Source: JBFMFE01 sp040752295
GTDB taxonomy: Bacteria > UBP15 > UBA6099 > JBFMBQ01
Length of the DNA stretch: 21,899 bases
Assembly (NCBI GenBank): GCA_040752295.1
Contig: JBFMFE010000173.1
Coordinates: 1-21,899 of the forward strand
Direction of reading: 5' to 3'
The translations under genes and the position numbers were made by a program. The notes below the pieces were generated by a model. The model did not search any database, was not told the origin of the DNA, and worked only from the letters and a program-made list of their open reading frames with translations. Positions 6,453 through 13,925 of the stretch are shown piece by piece (position 1 is the first letter of the stretch; the number at the start of each line of letters is the position of its first letter).

Positions 6453-8291
6453 TTAAAAGACGGCGTTGAGAGGGCTGCGGTCGCCGGAGTTGATGGCGAT
6501 TTCCTTCGCGAACACGCCGGGCAGAATCTGCGTCGCGTAGAACGCCGCCGTGCAGAGCTTGTTGTGATAGAACGCAGCCTCGGGGCTTTCCTCGAGGAGC
6601 GCCTTCTTTTTTTCGTCGCTGTCGCAGGCTTTCCCGCTGAAGATCGCCTCGAGCTTTCCGCCCGCGATCTTCGCCTGCTCGAGGAGGAGGTAAGCGACGA
6701 CAATCTCGGCGAACAGTTCGAGGAAAGGCGTTGCGCAGAGGACGGGATAGTATGGATCGGTCTTTGCCATCGGGGCTAACCCGGCGGTGATGGCGGCGAG
6801 CTTGTCTCGCGCCTGCTCGAGCGTGGCGACGTATCTGCCTATCGCCGCGTCGCCCTTGTTGGCGCCGATGAACGAGTTCAGCTCCATCAGGAAATTCATC
6901 AGGACCATGCCGCCTTTCATGCCGACCTTTCTGCCGAGCAGATCGAGAGCCTGTATCCCGTTCGTGCCCTCGTAGATGGACGCGATCTTGACGTCGCGCA
7001 TGTACTGCTCCACCGGGTACTCGCTGCAATAGCCGTACCCGCCGAGCACCTGGATGCCGAGTTCCGTGACTTTGAAAGCGACGTCCGAGCAGTACGCCTT
7101 GCAGATTGGGGTGAGAAGTTCGATGAAGTCGCGGTGTTTTTCCTTTTCCTTCGGGTCGGAGGAATACATCGCTGCGTCGGCGAAGTAGGCGGTCTTGTAG
7201 AGAAGCGCGCGGGAGCCTTCCACGAACGCCTTCATCGTCATAAGCATGCGCCGGACGTCAGGGTGGGCGATGATCGGCACGCGTGGCGCGTTGACGTCCT
7301 TCATGTTCATTATGTCAACGCCCTGGATGCGTTCCTTCGCGTAGTCGAGCGCTTCGTGGTAGCACGCCGCCGCCTGTGCCATGCCCTGGACGCCGACGCC
7401 GATACGCGCCTCGTTCATCATCTGGAACATGTACTTGATGCCCAGGTTGGGTTCGCCGAGGAGCCAGCCTTCACAGTTTCCGTTCTCGCCGAAGTTGAGC
7501 GTGCAGGTGGGCGAGCCGTGTATGCCCATCTTGTGCTCGATTCCGCTGCACGCGACGTTGTTCGGCTCGCCGAGCGAGCCGTCCGGGTTGATCTTCCTTT
7601 TCGGGACGATGAACAGGCTGATGCCCTTCATGCCCGGCGGCGCGCCCTCGATGCGCGCCAGGAGCAGGTGGATGATCTGCTCCGTGTAGTCGTGCTCGCC
7701 GCTCGTGATGAAACTCTTGACGCCGCTTATGAGATAGCGGTCTCCGTGCGGTTTCGCCGAGCAGGTGAGGTCTCCGACGGCGCTTCCAGCCTGCGGCTCG
7801 GTCAGGCACATCGTGCCCGCCCACTCGCCGGAGTACATCTTCTCGACGAACAGCGCCTTCTGCTCGTCCGTGCCGAAAGATTCGATGAGATGCCCCGCGC
7901 CGCGGGACAGCCCGGGGGTCATCATGAACGTGACGCACGCGCCGACGAACGCCTCGCCGGCGGCGATGCTCACGCAGCCCGGAAAACCCTGCCCGCCGAA
8001 CTCCGGGCTGCACGCGATGCCGTTCCAGCCGTTTGCGCAGAATTCCCTGTAGACCGGGACCTGGTCGGGCGGGACGGACACCCTGCCGCCGTCGAATTTC
8101 GCGCCGACGGAGTCGCTGGTTTTGTTCAGAGGCGCGATCTTCTCGACGGCGAACCTTATCGCCTCGGTGATGGTCATGTCGAAATCGTCGGTCGAAAAGT
8201 CCTTGAAAGGTTCGAGCGCCGTGATCTTGTCGAGGTCAACGACTTCCTTGAGGATGAAATCAATGTCCCTTCTGTCCACCCTGAAAGCCAT
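6453..8291 (-). CDS. Acyl-CoA dehydrogenase, DmdC/large-subfamily type with C-terminal extension
   Basis: The 612-aa protein is longer than classical 380-400-aa acyl-CoA dehydrogenases and matches the roughly 600-residue subgroup that includes 3-methylmercaptopropionyl-CoA dehydrogenase DmdC. It has a short N-terminal extension (FRVDRRDIDFIL), the FAD-binding signatures AGTMCLTEPQAGSAVGDL and ISGVKSFITSGEHD, and MNEARIGVGVQGMAQAA. The active-site segment IYEGTNGIQ places the catalytic base at Glu441, and an extra C-terminal domain covers about residues 460-612. The family oxidises acyl-CoA to 2,3-enoyl-CoA in the cytoplasm and passes electrons to ETF or a similar carrier; the exact substrate is not readable here. 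GGGGAGGG precedes the ATG, and a strong promoter lies at 8334-8363. No ETF or thiolase gene is in the window. Confidence 0.92.
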   Translation of the reverse strand: MAFRVDRRDIDFILKEVVDLDKITALEPFKDFSTDDFDMTITEAIRFAVEKIAPLNKTSDSVGAKFDGGRVSVPPDQVPVYREFCANGWNGIACSPEFGGQGFPGCVSIAAGEAFVGACVTFMMTPGLSRGAGHLIESFGTDEQKALFVEKMYSGEWAGTMCLTEPQAGSAVGDLTCSAKPHGDRYLISGVKSFITSGEHDYTEQIIHLLLARIEGAPPGMKGISLFIVPKRKINPDGSLGEPNNVACSGIEHKMGIHGSPTCTLNFGENGNCEGWLLGEPNLGIKYMFQMMNEARIGVGVQGMAQAAACYHEALDYAKERIQGVDIMNMKDVNAPRVPIIAHPDVRRMLMTMKAFVEGSRALLYKTAYFADAAMYSSDPKEKEKHRDFIELLTPICKAYCSDVAFKVTELGIQVLGGYGYCSEYPVEQYMRDVKIASIYEGTNGIQALDLLGRKVGMKGGMVLMNFLMELNSFIGANKGDAAIGRYVATLEQARDKLAAITAGLAPMAKTDPYYPVLCATPFLELFAEIVVAYLLLEQAKIAGGKLEAIFSGKACDSDEKKKALLEESPEAAFYHNKLCTAAFYATQILPGVFAKEIAINSGDRSPLNAVF

Positions 8292-8333
8292 GATGCCCTC
8301 CCCGTGTCATTTTGTTAAATTTTTCACAAACAC

Positions 8334-8377
8334 AGTATATCACACCCCTCACGGCGATGTAAAGTAAAAATTTTTAC
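8334..8377 (-). promoter_or_regulatory. Promoter and adjacent palindrome upstream of the acyl-CoA dehydrogenase gene
   Basis: On the minus strand TTTACA (8358-8363) and TATACT (8334-8339) are separated by 18 bp, each 5 of 6 to consensus. Immediately upstream of the -35 lies a perfect 14-bp palindrome, GTAAAAATTTTTAC (8364-8377). It could act as an AT-rich UP element or bind a dimeric regulator. Predicted transcription starts about 35 bases before the ATG. Confidence 0.62.
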
Positions 8378-8430
8378 GGTTTTTTTCCGGGGCGCACGCA
8401 AGTTTTGCAGAAATGGAGGTTTTTTTTCTG

Positions 8431-8520
8431 ACGGGCAAGATGCCTGTCCCACTGAAAAATGATATTTTTGAAATAGTGGGACAGGCTTCCAGATAGTGGG
8501 ACAGGCTTCCAGCCTGTCAA
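8431..8520. repeat. Intergenic palindromic repeat cluster (GCCTGTCCCACT / AGTGGGACAGGC)
   Basis: A 12-bp arm GCCTGTCCCACT (8442-8453) is matched by its exact reverse complement twice, at 8475-8486 and 8495-8506. The second and third copies are part of a perfect tandem duplication of 20 bp (8473-8492 and 8493-8512). A smaller hairpin, GACAGGC-TTCCA-GCCTGTC, occupies 8500-8518. It lies between the 3' end of the AOR gene and the promoter of the acyl-CoA dehydrogenase gene. REP-like elements of this style occur in many environmental genomes. No transposase is nearby. Confidence 0.7.
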
Positions 8521-8559
8521 AACTAAAAGTTGCGCTGTAATGTTAAATGCCGGCGCGGC

Positions 8560-10587
8560 TTACAGTTTCAGCGCCTCGACGGCGTTTTCAAGCCCGAGGT
8601 CGAGGAGTTTTTCCCTCGCGGGGACGCCGCGGGAATCGAGCGAACGGACGCGGTAGTACTCCCTTTTCATGAACTCGAAGTCCGGGTTCTCCTTCGCCTC
8701 CATCTGTTTGCGGTTGAGCCTGCGGAACGGGAGCAGTTTTCCCATCCCCTTGATGAGCCGCCCCTGCAACGGCGCTATTCTGTCCATGAGCCTCAGCATC
8801 ACCCTGCGCACCCCTGGATTCCGCGGCATCGGGGTTTTTGTGAGGTTGAAGATTATGTTGTCCAGCCCGGACACCGCGCCTTCGGGGTGGGGAGAGACCG
8901 CACGGAGCGGGATAGAGTCGTCCCTGTCCGTGAATCCGCAAAGCGTGTTGAATGCCCTCTGGAGAAACAGCGTCCGCTCGCCCACGCGGCGCAGCGTCTC
9001 CACGTCCATCCTGACACCGGTCGTTGATTCGAGCATGTCGGAAATGTCGTTCACGGACAGGCACCACGCCGTGAACATGCAGAGGGCGAGCGAGCTGACG
9101 AGGAAGCCGAGTTCCTCGGAGCGCGCGGTCATCTCGGCTTTTTTCTCACGCGAGAGCGGGTGATAATGCCGTTTTATGCCGAGCTCGGGATAGAAGTACA
9201 CGCCCATCTCGATCACGATGTTCATGTGCTTGATGTGGCACGCGCCCCGCGGCGACGTGGCGTACGCGAGGGCGAGGCTGTGGTACGCGCGCGGGTCGTG
9301 CATGGGAAGCTCCATCCCCTTGCTCTGCACCGCGAACTCGGCGCTGCCGCCGCCGATCATCTCGGACATCCTCCGCGTGCCCTCCGCCATCTTGTCGCCG
9401 ATCCCCTCGCGGCGCGCGATCTTCCCGATGAGCGCGAGTATCGCCGCGGCGTCGCCCCACGCGGGTCTGACGCCTCCAGCGTCCTTCGCCGTTATGAGTC
9501 CCTTTTCGAACGCCTCGATCGTGAAGGCGATTGTGGAACCCGCCGATATGGTGTCCATGCCGAGCGTGTTGCACAGGCGGTTCGCTTCGCACACGGCGGC
9601 GAGGTCGTCGTTGAGAAGCAGGGTTCCGAACGACGCGGCGGTCTCGTACTCGGGACCCACGGCGTTTTCCGTGCGGTACGCGCCGTCCTTGACGGTGACC
9701 ACGCGCTTGCAGCCGACGGGGCAGGCGAAGCACGATTTTCTGCCCGAGAGGATGGTCTTCGCCATTGTGATGCCGTTGAGTTTTTCGGCGCCCTCGAACC
9801 AGGTCGCGACCCGCCAGTTCCTGGTGGGGACGTCGCTGACCATCATGCCCAGTTCCATCGTGCTGTCCGTGCCGTACGCGCTGTAGGTCTGCGCCGTGAG
9901 ATCGCTGTCCAGTTTTTTCTTTATTTTGGCGACGGTCTCGCTGTACTTGCCCTTGTCGGCGGGTTCGAACTTTTTCGAGCCGCGGACGGCGATCGCCTTG
10001 AGGTTTTTTACGCCGAGGACGGCGCCGGGACCGCCGCGGGCGGCGTAGTTGTGCCTGCCCGCCATAAGGCAGGCGAACCGCACGAGGTTTTCGCCCGCCG
10101 GACCTATGCACGCCACGCGCACGTTTTTGTCGTTGTGCCTCCTGCGGATTTCTTCCTCCGTCGCGTACGTGTCCATGCCCCACAGGCTGGCGGCGTCGAG
10201 TATCTCCGCCCCGCCGTCGCCGACGAAAAGATAAACCGGCGACGCGCTCCTTCCGGTGATGACGATCGCTTCGTACCCGGTTTTTTTGAGTTCGGGACCG
10301 AAGAAGCCGCCCGCGCTGGCGGAGCCGAACCCGCCCGTTAGAGGCGAGCGGAAGGCGATCTCAAGGCGCGAGTTGCCGGGGAACATGCTGCCGGTGAGCG
10401 GACCCACCGCGAGGACGAACGTGTTTTCGGGCGACAGCGGTTCGGCGCCGTACGCGCCCGATTCGAAGAGAAGGGCGGTGGCAAGCCCGACGCCGCCGAT
10501 GAAATCTTCGAGCACTGCGGGCGCGATGGGTTCGTCGCTTGTCTTTCCCGTAGTGAGGTCCGCTTTCAGGTATTTCGCCGTTCGCAT
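8560..10587 (-). CDS. Aldehyde:ferredoxin oxidoreductase family tungsto/molybdoenzyme
   Basis: The 675-aa protein carries the AOR-family signatures in order. These are the N-terminal FIGGVGLATALL and GPLTGSMFPGNSR segments, GGFFGPELKKTGYEAIVITGR, and the pterin-binding ARGGPGAVLGVKNLKAIAVRG (183-203). The [4Fe-4S] ligands are C286-x2-C289-x3-C293, with Cys503 the probable fourth, and GPEYET contains the active-site Glu near residue 313. Family enzymes oxidise aldehydes to acids, or run in reverse, with ferredoxin as electron carrier and a bis-pterin tungsten or molybdenum centre. Substrate preference cannot be read from the sequence, and some paralogues use other substrates. It is longer than typical AOR (about 600 aa) by a basic C-terminal tail. 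GGGAG precedes the ATG, and its own promoter is at 10660-10688. It faces away from the HD-GYP gene. Confidence 0.93.
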   Translation of the reverse strand: MRTAKYLKADLTTGKTSDEPIAPAVLEDFIGGVGLATALLFESGAYGAEPLSPENTFVLAVGPLTGSMFPGNSRLEIAFRSPLTGGFGSASAGGFFGPELKKTGYEAIVITGRSASPVYLFVGDGGAEILDAASLWGMDTYATEEEIRRRHNDKNVRVACIGPAGENLVRFACLMAGRHNYAARGGPGAVLGVKNLKAIAVRGSKKFEPADKGKYSETVAKIKKKLDSDLTAQTYSAYGTDSTMELGMMVSDVPTRNWRVATWFEGAEKLNGITMAKTILSGRKSCFACPVGCKRVVTVKDGAYRTENAVGPEYETAASFGTLLLNDDLAAVCEANRLCNTLGMDTISAGSTIAFTIEAFEKGLITAKDAGGVRPAWGDAAAILALIGKIARREGIGDKMAEGTRRMSEMIGGGSAEFAVQSKGMELPMHDPRAYHSLALAYATSPRGACHIKHMNIVIEMGVYFYPELGIKRHYHPLSREKKAEMTARSEELGFLVSSLALCMFTAWCLSVNDISDMLESTTGVRMDVETLRRVGERTLFLQRAFNTLCGFTDRDDSIPLRAVSPHPEGAVSGLDNIIFNLTKTPMPRNPGVRRVMLRLMDRIAPLQGRLIKGMGKLLPFRRLNRKQMEAKENPDFEFMKREYYRVRSLDSRGVPAREKLLDLGLENAVEALKL

Positions 10588-10659
10588 TGTCTTTCTCCCG
10601 TTCAGTTGGAATACCTTGTATCTTTCAGTCCGTTGTGCCGGAAATCCCGGACGCCGATC

Positions 10660-10688
10660 ATTATAACTTCATCCCCGACCCCGGACAA
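10660..10688 (-). promoter_or_regulatory. Promoter of the AOR-family gene
   Basis: On the minus strand TTGTCC (10683-10688) and a perfect TATAAT (10660-10665) are separated by 17 bp. Transcription would start near 10653 and give a leader of about 65 bases before the ATG at 10587. Confidence 0.6.
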
Positions 10689-10898
10689 ATCCCTTTCACA
10701 CCGCGCCCGCGCGGTCTTTAAAAGCAGGTCAATGCCCGCCGCAAAAAAGGTTCTTTGCCCTCGGGCAGCAGTCCCCGTTTCTCCGTTGAAACTGCTATAC
10801 GCGCGCTGGAATCGGTGAGTGGAGTGTTTTATGCTCCGGGCAGCAAATTGCCCGCCGCTTCATGCGGGGCGGCGCGGGGAAGAATTTTCGCGGGGAAC

Positions 10899-10927
10899 TT
10901 GAAATGAGCGCGTATCGGATGTAGAAA
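10899..10927 (+). promoter_or_regulatory. Candidate promoter of the HD-GYP operon
   Basis: TTGAAA (10899-10904) and TAGAAA (10922-10927) are separated by 17 bp. The -35 is embedded in GGAACTTGAAAT (10894-10905), a 12-mer repeated exactly before the secreted-protein gene at 12543-12554. GGAACTT also matches the -35 consensus of RpoE-type ECF sigma factors, so the sigma factor used is uncertain. Confidence 0.4.
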
Positions 10928-10958
10928 ATGCGTTGGCGCGGGACGGGCAAAGGGCGTC

Positions 10959-11546
10959 GTGAAAAAGGAAAAAGAAAACAAGGCGGAACTCTGGGAAACG
11001 CTGCGAGCGGTCTCGTACGTGATCGGCTCGCACGGGATGTACGACGAGGATTACTCCGCGCGCGTCGCCGGGTGGGCGAGGAAGATCGGCGGCGAACTCG
11101 GGCTTTCCGGGGAAGACCTCGAGTCTCTCGAACACGCCGTTTTTCTCCATGACATAGGGCAGATACGGGTGAGGGAGACGATACTGAAGAAGCCGGGGCG
11201 GCTGTCGCGCGAGGAGTTTCTGGAGGTCGAGGCGCATCCCATCGAGAGCGAGAAAGTGATGCGCATGATGCCGCGGATGGAACGCCCCGCCCAGTGGGTC
11301 AGGTGGCACCACGAGTGGTGGGACGGAACCGGCTACCCGGACAGGCTCCGGGGCGGACAGATACCGCTTCCGGCGCGGATACTCGTCGTGGTGGACGCCT
11401 TCGCCGCGATGCAGAGCGAGAGACCCTACAGGGGCGCTATGAGCCTCGGCGAGGCGCTCCAGGAACTCCGCCTCATGGCGGGCATTCAATTCGACCCGCT
11501 CGTGGTCGCGGCGGTGCTGAGACTCGTCGAACGGAAGGAAATCTGA
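10959..11546 (+). CDS. HD-GYP-type phosphohydrolase-domain protein with an altered first metal ligand
   Basis: This 195-aa protein is a stand-alone HD-GYP domain. It has FLHDIG (His64-Asp65), His93 in the AHP motif, HHE at 117-119 and DGTGYPDRLRGGQIPLPARILVVVDAFAAM, which includes the GYP motif at 125-127. Family members usually degrade cyclic-di-GMP, and some handle cGAMP. The usual HSxRVA segment reads YSARVA here (Tyr32), so one His that binds metal in characterised enzymes is missing. The protein may use a two-metal site, have altered activity or act as a sensor. No receiver or other N-terminal domain is present. The start is GTG (10959) with AGGG six bases upstream. The next gene begins 11 bp after its stop, so the two are probably one operon. 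Confidence 0.88.
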   Translation: MKKEKENKAELWETLRAVSYVIGSHGMYDEDYSARVAGWARKIGGELGLSGEDLESLEHAVFLHDIGQIRVRETILKKPGRLSREEFLEVEAHPIESEKVMRMMPRMERPAQWVRWHHEWWDGTGYPDRLRGGQIPLPARILVVVDAFAAMQSERPYRGAMSLGEALQELRLMAGIQFDPLVVAAVLRLVERKEI

Positions 11547-11557
11547 GAGGGGACGGC

Positions 11558-12502
11558 ATGGGCGCAGCGCGGTTGAGCAAGGTTCCCCTTGCAGGCTGGG
11601 TGTGGAGCGAGAGCCGCGGGCTGGACTTCGGCTCCGTCTTCTGCCCGTTCGCAGCGGACGTGACGCTTCCGCAGATGTTCAAGGAGGACGGCAGGGAAGT
11701 GATCCTCACCGACATGCGTCTCTCCTCCTACAGGCTCGGGCGCGCGCTCGTGGAGAACGGCGGGACGGCGCTCGACCCCTTCGACGTTGACGCGCTGACC
11801 GCCGATAATCCCGCCCGGGGCGGGCTGATGGCGTCGCTCGCCGGCGCCATGGGAATCCCGAAGACGGACGCCGCGTGGCTCGACAACTACGCGGCGAACA
11901 TCGCCTCGCTCGACGGCGAGTACAAGGACGACCTGGCGTACACCATCGGCGGGTACCTGATCCGGTACCTGCTTTCCATGAGGGGAGAATCCGCAGCGTT
12001 GAGACCGGAGGAAGACCTCGGCGCCACGTTCCGCTATTACGTCGAATCGGTCAACGAGAAGGTCTTTCCGACGGCGGCGGGATGCAGCGCGCACAACGAG
12101 GACGCGAACGCGATGATTTCGAGGGTTCAGTGCGACGCACTCTACGTTTACCTTCCCGACGCCGGGGGTTACGCCGACATGGACGAGGACGCAAGGTACG
12201 TGGAGACGTTCAACCGCGGCTGCACTGAGGAGCAGCTCCGCGCGCTGATGAAAAAGCCCGCCTGCGGGCTTGGCGCGAAGATCGAGGACGTTGAGGATTA
12301 CAGGGCGGCGCTGCGGGACTTCTTCACCCTCGCGCTGCACGTCCCCGTCTGGATCGCCGCCTCAAACGTGTCGCGGGGCATCCCGCCCGCCGAGACCGAA
12401 AAGATTCTCCGGGAATTCAGGAATAACGTCAAAACGCTCGCCAAGGAGATAAACCACGACCAGGGACCCTGGACGGAGCTTTTGTTCATCGCCACCGATT
12501 AG
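11558..12502 (+). CDS. Uncharacterised 314-aa protein
   Basis: I do not recognise this family. The ATG at 11558 has an excellent GAGAGGGG ribosome-binding site and lies 11 bp after the HD-GYP stop; the open frame extends further upstream, but only through antisense-like Arg/Gly-rich sequence inside that gene. The protein has no signal peptide or clear membrane segment, so it is probably cytoplasmic. Its N-terminal part contains WVWSESRGLDFGSVFCPFAADVTLPQMF and LTDMRLSSYRLGRALVENGG. The middle has DDLAYTIGGYLIRYLLSM, then RYYVESVNEKVFPTAAGCSAHNEDANAMISRVQCDALYVYLPDAGGY. The C-terminal part is helical (AETEKILREFRNNVKTLAKEIN). Codon use is typical of the GC-rich host genes. Operon position suggests a link to the HD-GYP protein, nothing more. 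Confidence 0.8.
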   Translation: MGAARLSKVPLAGWVWSESRGLDFGSVFCPFAADVTLPQMFKEDGREVILTDMRLSSYRLGRALVENGGTALDPFDVDALTADNPARGGLMASLAGAMGIPKTDAAWLDNYAANIASLDGEYKDDLAYTIGGYLIRYLLSMRGESAALRPEEDLGATFRYYVESVNEKVFPTAAGCSAHNEDANAMISRVQCDALYVYLPDAGGYADMDEDARYVETFNRGCTEEQLRALMKKPACGLGAKIEDVEDYRAALRDFFTLALHVPVWIAASNVSRGIPPAETEKILREFRNNVKTLAKEINHDQGPWTELLFIATD

Positions 12503-12547
12503 CGGGGAGTGCGCGCGGCGGTTGATCCGGGAAAAGCTTGACGGAAC

Positions 12548-12576
12548 TTGAAATCGCATTTCTTGTGTGATTTAAT
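12548..12576 (+). promoter_or_regulatory. Promoter of the secreted-protein gene
   Basis: TTGAAA (12548-12553) and TTTAAT (12571-12576), each 5 of 6 to consensus, are separated by 17 bp. The -35 is part of GGAACTTGAAAT (12543-12554), identical to the element before the HD-GYP gene. The predicted leader is roughly 100 bases. Confidence 0.55.
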
Positions 12577-12685
12577 ATCAACGCCGTACATGGGTGACGA
12601 AGTCGAAACAGCTTCGGCAAAGGGGGTGAGAGGTTAAGAGTCAGGGATGAAGGTGTCAGCATCGAAAAGAAAGGGGAGTGATGAT

Positions 12686-13879
12686 TTGAACAGAACACAC
12701 TATCTGCTTTACCTGTTGATACTGTTGTTCGCGGGACTGGTGTTCATGCCCGGCGCGGCGCTCGCGTCCGGAGACGACGCGCCCGTCGTCCTCGCGCAGT
12801 ACGGCGAGGAAGAGGAAGAGTGGGAGGAAGAGGAGGACGCGTTCGGCGGCATAATGCACACCTCGCTTCCCATGATATCCGACGTGACGTTCACGCCGGC
12901 GCAGCCTGAAGCGGGACAACCGGTGACGGTCTCCTGCAAGGTGGTCATGAGCGAGCAGGAGGAGGAAGAGGCGACGGTCAAGTCCGTCCAGGCGGGATAC
13001 ACGTCGGACGGCAAAACCATAAAGTACGTTGACCTCGCGCCCGCCGGGGAAGACGTCTATTCCGGGACCATACCCGGACAGCCCGCCGGAGCTGAAGTGA
13101 CGTTCTTCATCCGCGCGGTGGACACCACAAGAAACGTCGCCACCGAGATACCCTTCAAGACGACCTGGCCCGCCTCGAAGGCGAACATGGTGCCGGGCGC
13201 GGTTGACATTGACAACAGCGAGGACATAGTGCCCGACGACCTCGACTACATGGACACCTACTTCGGGTACGACGACGAGAACCTCTACGTCGGTTTCCAT
13301 GTCCAGGGAAATGTCACAGGCGGCACGATGGACCCGCCCTACATCCAGGTCTACGGCGCGAAGTTCACCAACCCCGACACCGACCAGGGCGAGGGACTGA
13401 TGGTCGGCAAACTCGTCATCTACGTGCCCATGGGTAAGGAACTGGCGGAGAAATTCAAGGAGGAACTCGACAAGGTCGGGTTCAAGTTCCCCGAGTCCAG
13501 GATGGGCGTCATAGACATCCAGAAGATCATGTCCAACCCGAAGGAAGGGTACGTCGAAGCCGCGGCGCCCGAGGGCAAGGCTGACGGCGGGTTTTTCGTC
13601 GGACGCTTCAAGAAAGTCGCCCTCGGCGACAACCCGTCGGGTTACGTCCGCGGCATCTTCCTCACGGCGGCCAACGCGAGCCTCGATTCCTTCATGCCCA
13701 TACCTCTCAACGCCACGCCGTACACGCAGCTCTATTTCCGGAGCAACGGCTACACTGTCGCCGGCGCGCCGGCGGCTGTCGCCACAAAAGCGGGGCTTTC
13801 CGAGAAAGAGCAAAAGAGGCTTAAATACTTCCTTATCTTTCTTGCCGCCGTCGGAATCACCGCCGCGGTCACCGACTGA
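12686..13879 (+). CDS. Secreted protein with acidic stretch, Ig-like segment and DOMON/CBM9-like domain
   Basis: I choose the TTG at 12686 because AAGGGGAG lies seven bases upstream and translation from it begins with an almost ideal signal peptide (NRTHYLLYLLILLFAGLVFM, cleavage likely after ALA); an ATG at 12647 is in frame but poorly spaced. After cleavage comes a highly acidic stretch (GEEEEEWEEEEDAFGG). A beta-rich Ig-like region follows (SDVTFTPAQPEAGQPVTVSCKV to VTFFIRAVDTTRNVATEI), then a region beginning VPGAVDIDNSEDIVPDDLDYMDTYFGYDDENLYVGFHVQG. That last part resembles the start of CBM9/DOMON-like domains, which bind sugars or haem at the cell surface. A short hydrophobic helix ends the protein (YFLIFLAAVGITAAV), perhaps anchoring it. 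The length from TTG is 397 aa. The ligand is unknown; a strong terminator follows. Confidence 0.82.
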   Translation: MNRTHYLLYLLILLFAGLVFMPGAALASGDDAPVVLAQYGEEEEEWEEEEDAFGGIMHTSLPMISDVTFTPAQPEAGQPVTVSCKVVMSEQEEEEATVKSVQAGYTSDGKTIKYVDLAPAGEDVYSGTIPGQPAGAEVTFFIRAVDTTRNVATEIPFKTTWPASKANMVPGAVDIDNSEDIVPDDLDYMDTYFGYDDENLYVGFHVQGNVTGGTMDPPYIQVYGAKFTNPDTDQGEGLMVGKLVIYVPMGKELAEKFKEELDKVGFKFPESRMGVIDIQKIMSNPKEGYVEAAAPEGKADGGFFVGRFKKVALGDNPSGYVRGIFLTAANASLDSFMPIPLNATPYTQLYFRSNGYTVAGAPAAVATKAGLSEKEQKRLKYFLIFLAAVGITAAVTD

Positions 13880-13897
13880 CCGTGACGCGCTCAGGGT

Positions 13898-13925
13898 AAA
13901 AAGGCGGGCAGGACCCGCCTTTTTT
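13898..13925 (+). terminator. Rho-independent terminator
   Basis: An 11-bp perfect stem (AAAAAGGCGGG at 13898-13908 with CCCGCCTTTTT from 13914) around the loop CAGGA is followed by more T residues. It ends the secreted-protein transcript; the A-rich left arm may let it work on the other strand too. Confidence 0.9.

Larger units (their letters stand above)
10588..10958. other. Divergent intergenic region between AOR and HD-GYP genes
   Basis: The 371 bp contain the minus-strand AOR promoter (10660-10688) and a plus-strand promoter candidate (10899-10927). The middle holds small inverted repeats such as GGGCA-GCAAAT-TGCCC and CCGC-TTCAT-GCGG (10841-10866). I see no coding region or RNA gene here. 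Confidence 0.5.

Noticed and set aside
8412..8430. T-run near 8420 as a terminator
   Set aside because: It is on the plus strand where no gene is transcribed; on the minus strand it is an A-run and cannot terminate the AOR transcript.
7134..10341. Long plus-strand open frames opposite the acyl-CoA dehydrogenase and AOR genes
   Set aside because: They are low-complexity mirror translations; both minus-strand genes have full family motifs, ribosome-binding sites and promoters.
11294..11557. Extended N-terminus of the 314-aa protein
   Set aside because: The upstream extension overlaps the HD-GYP gene in another frame and is Arg/Gly-rich; the ATG at 11558 has a strong ribosome-binding site.
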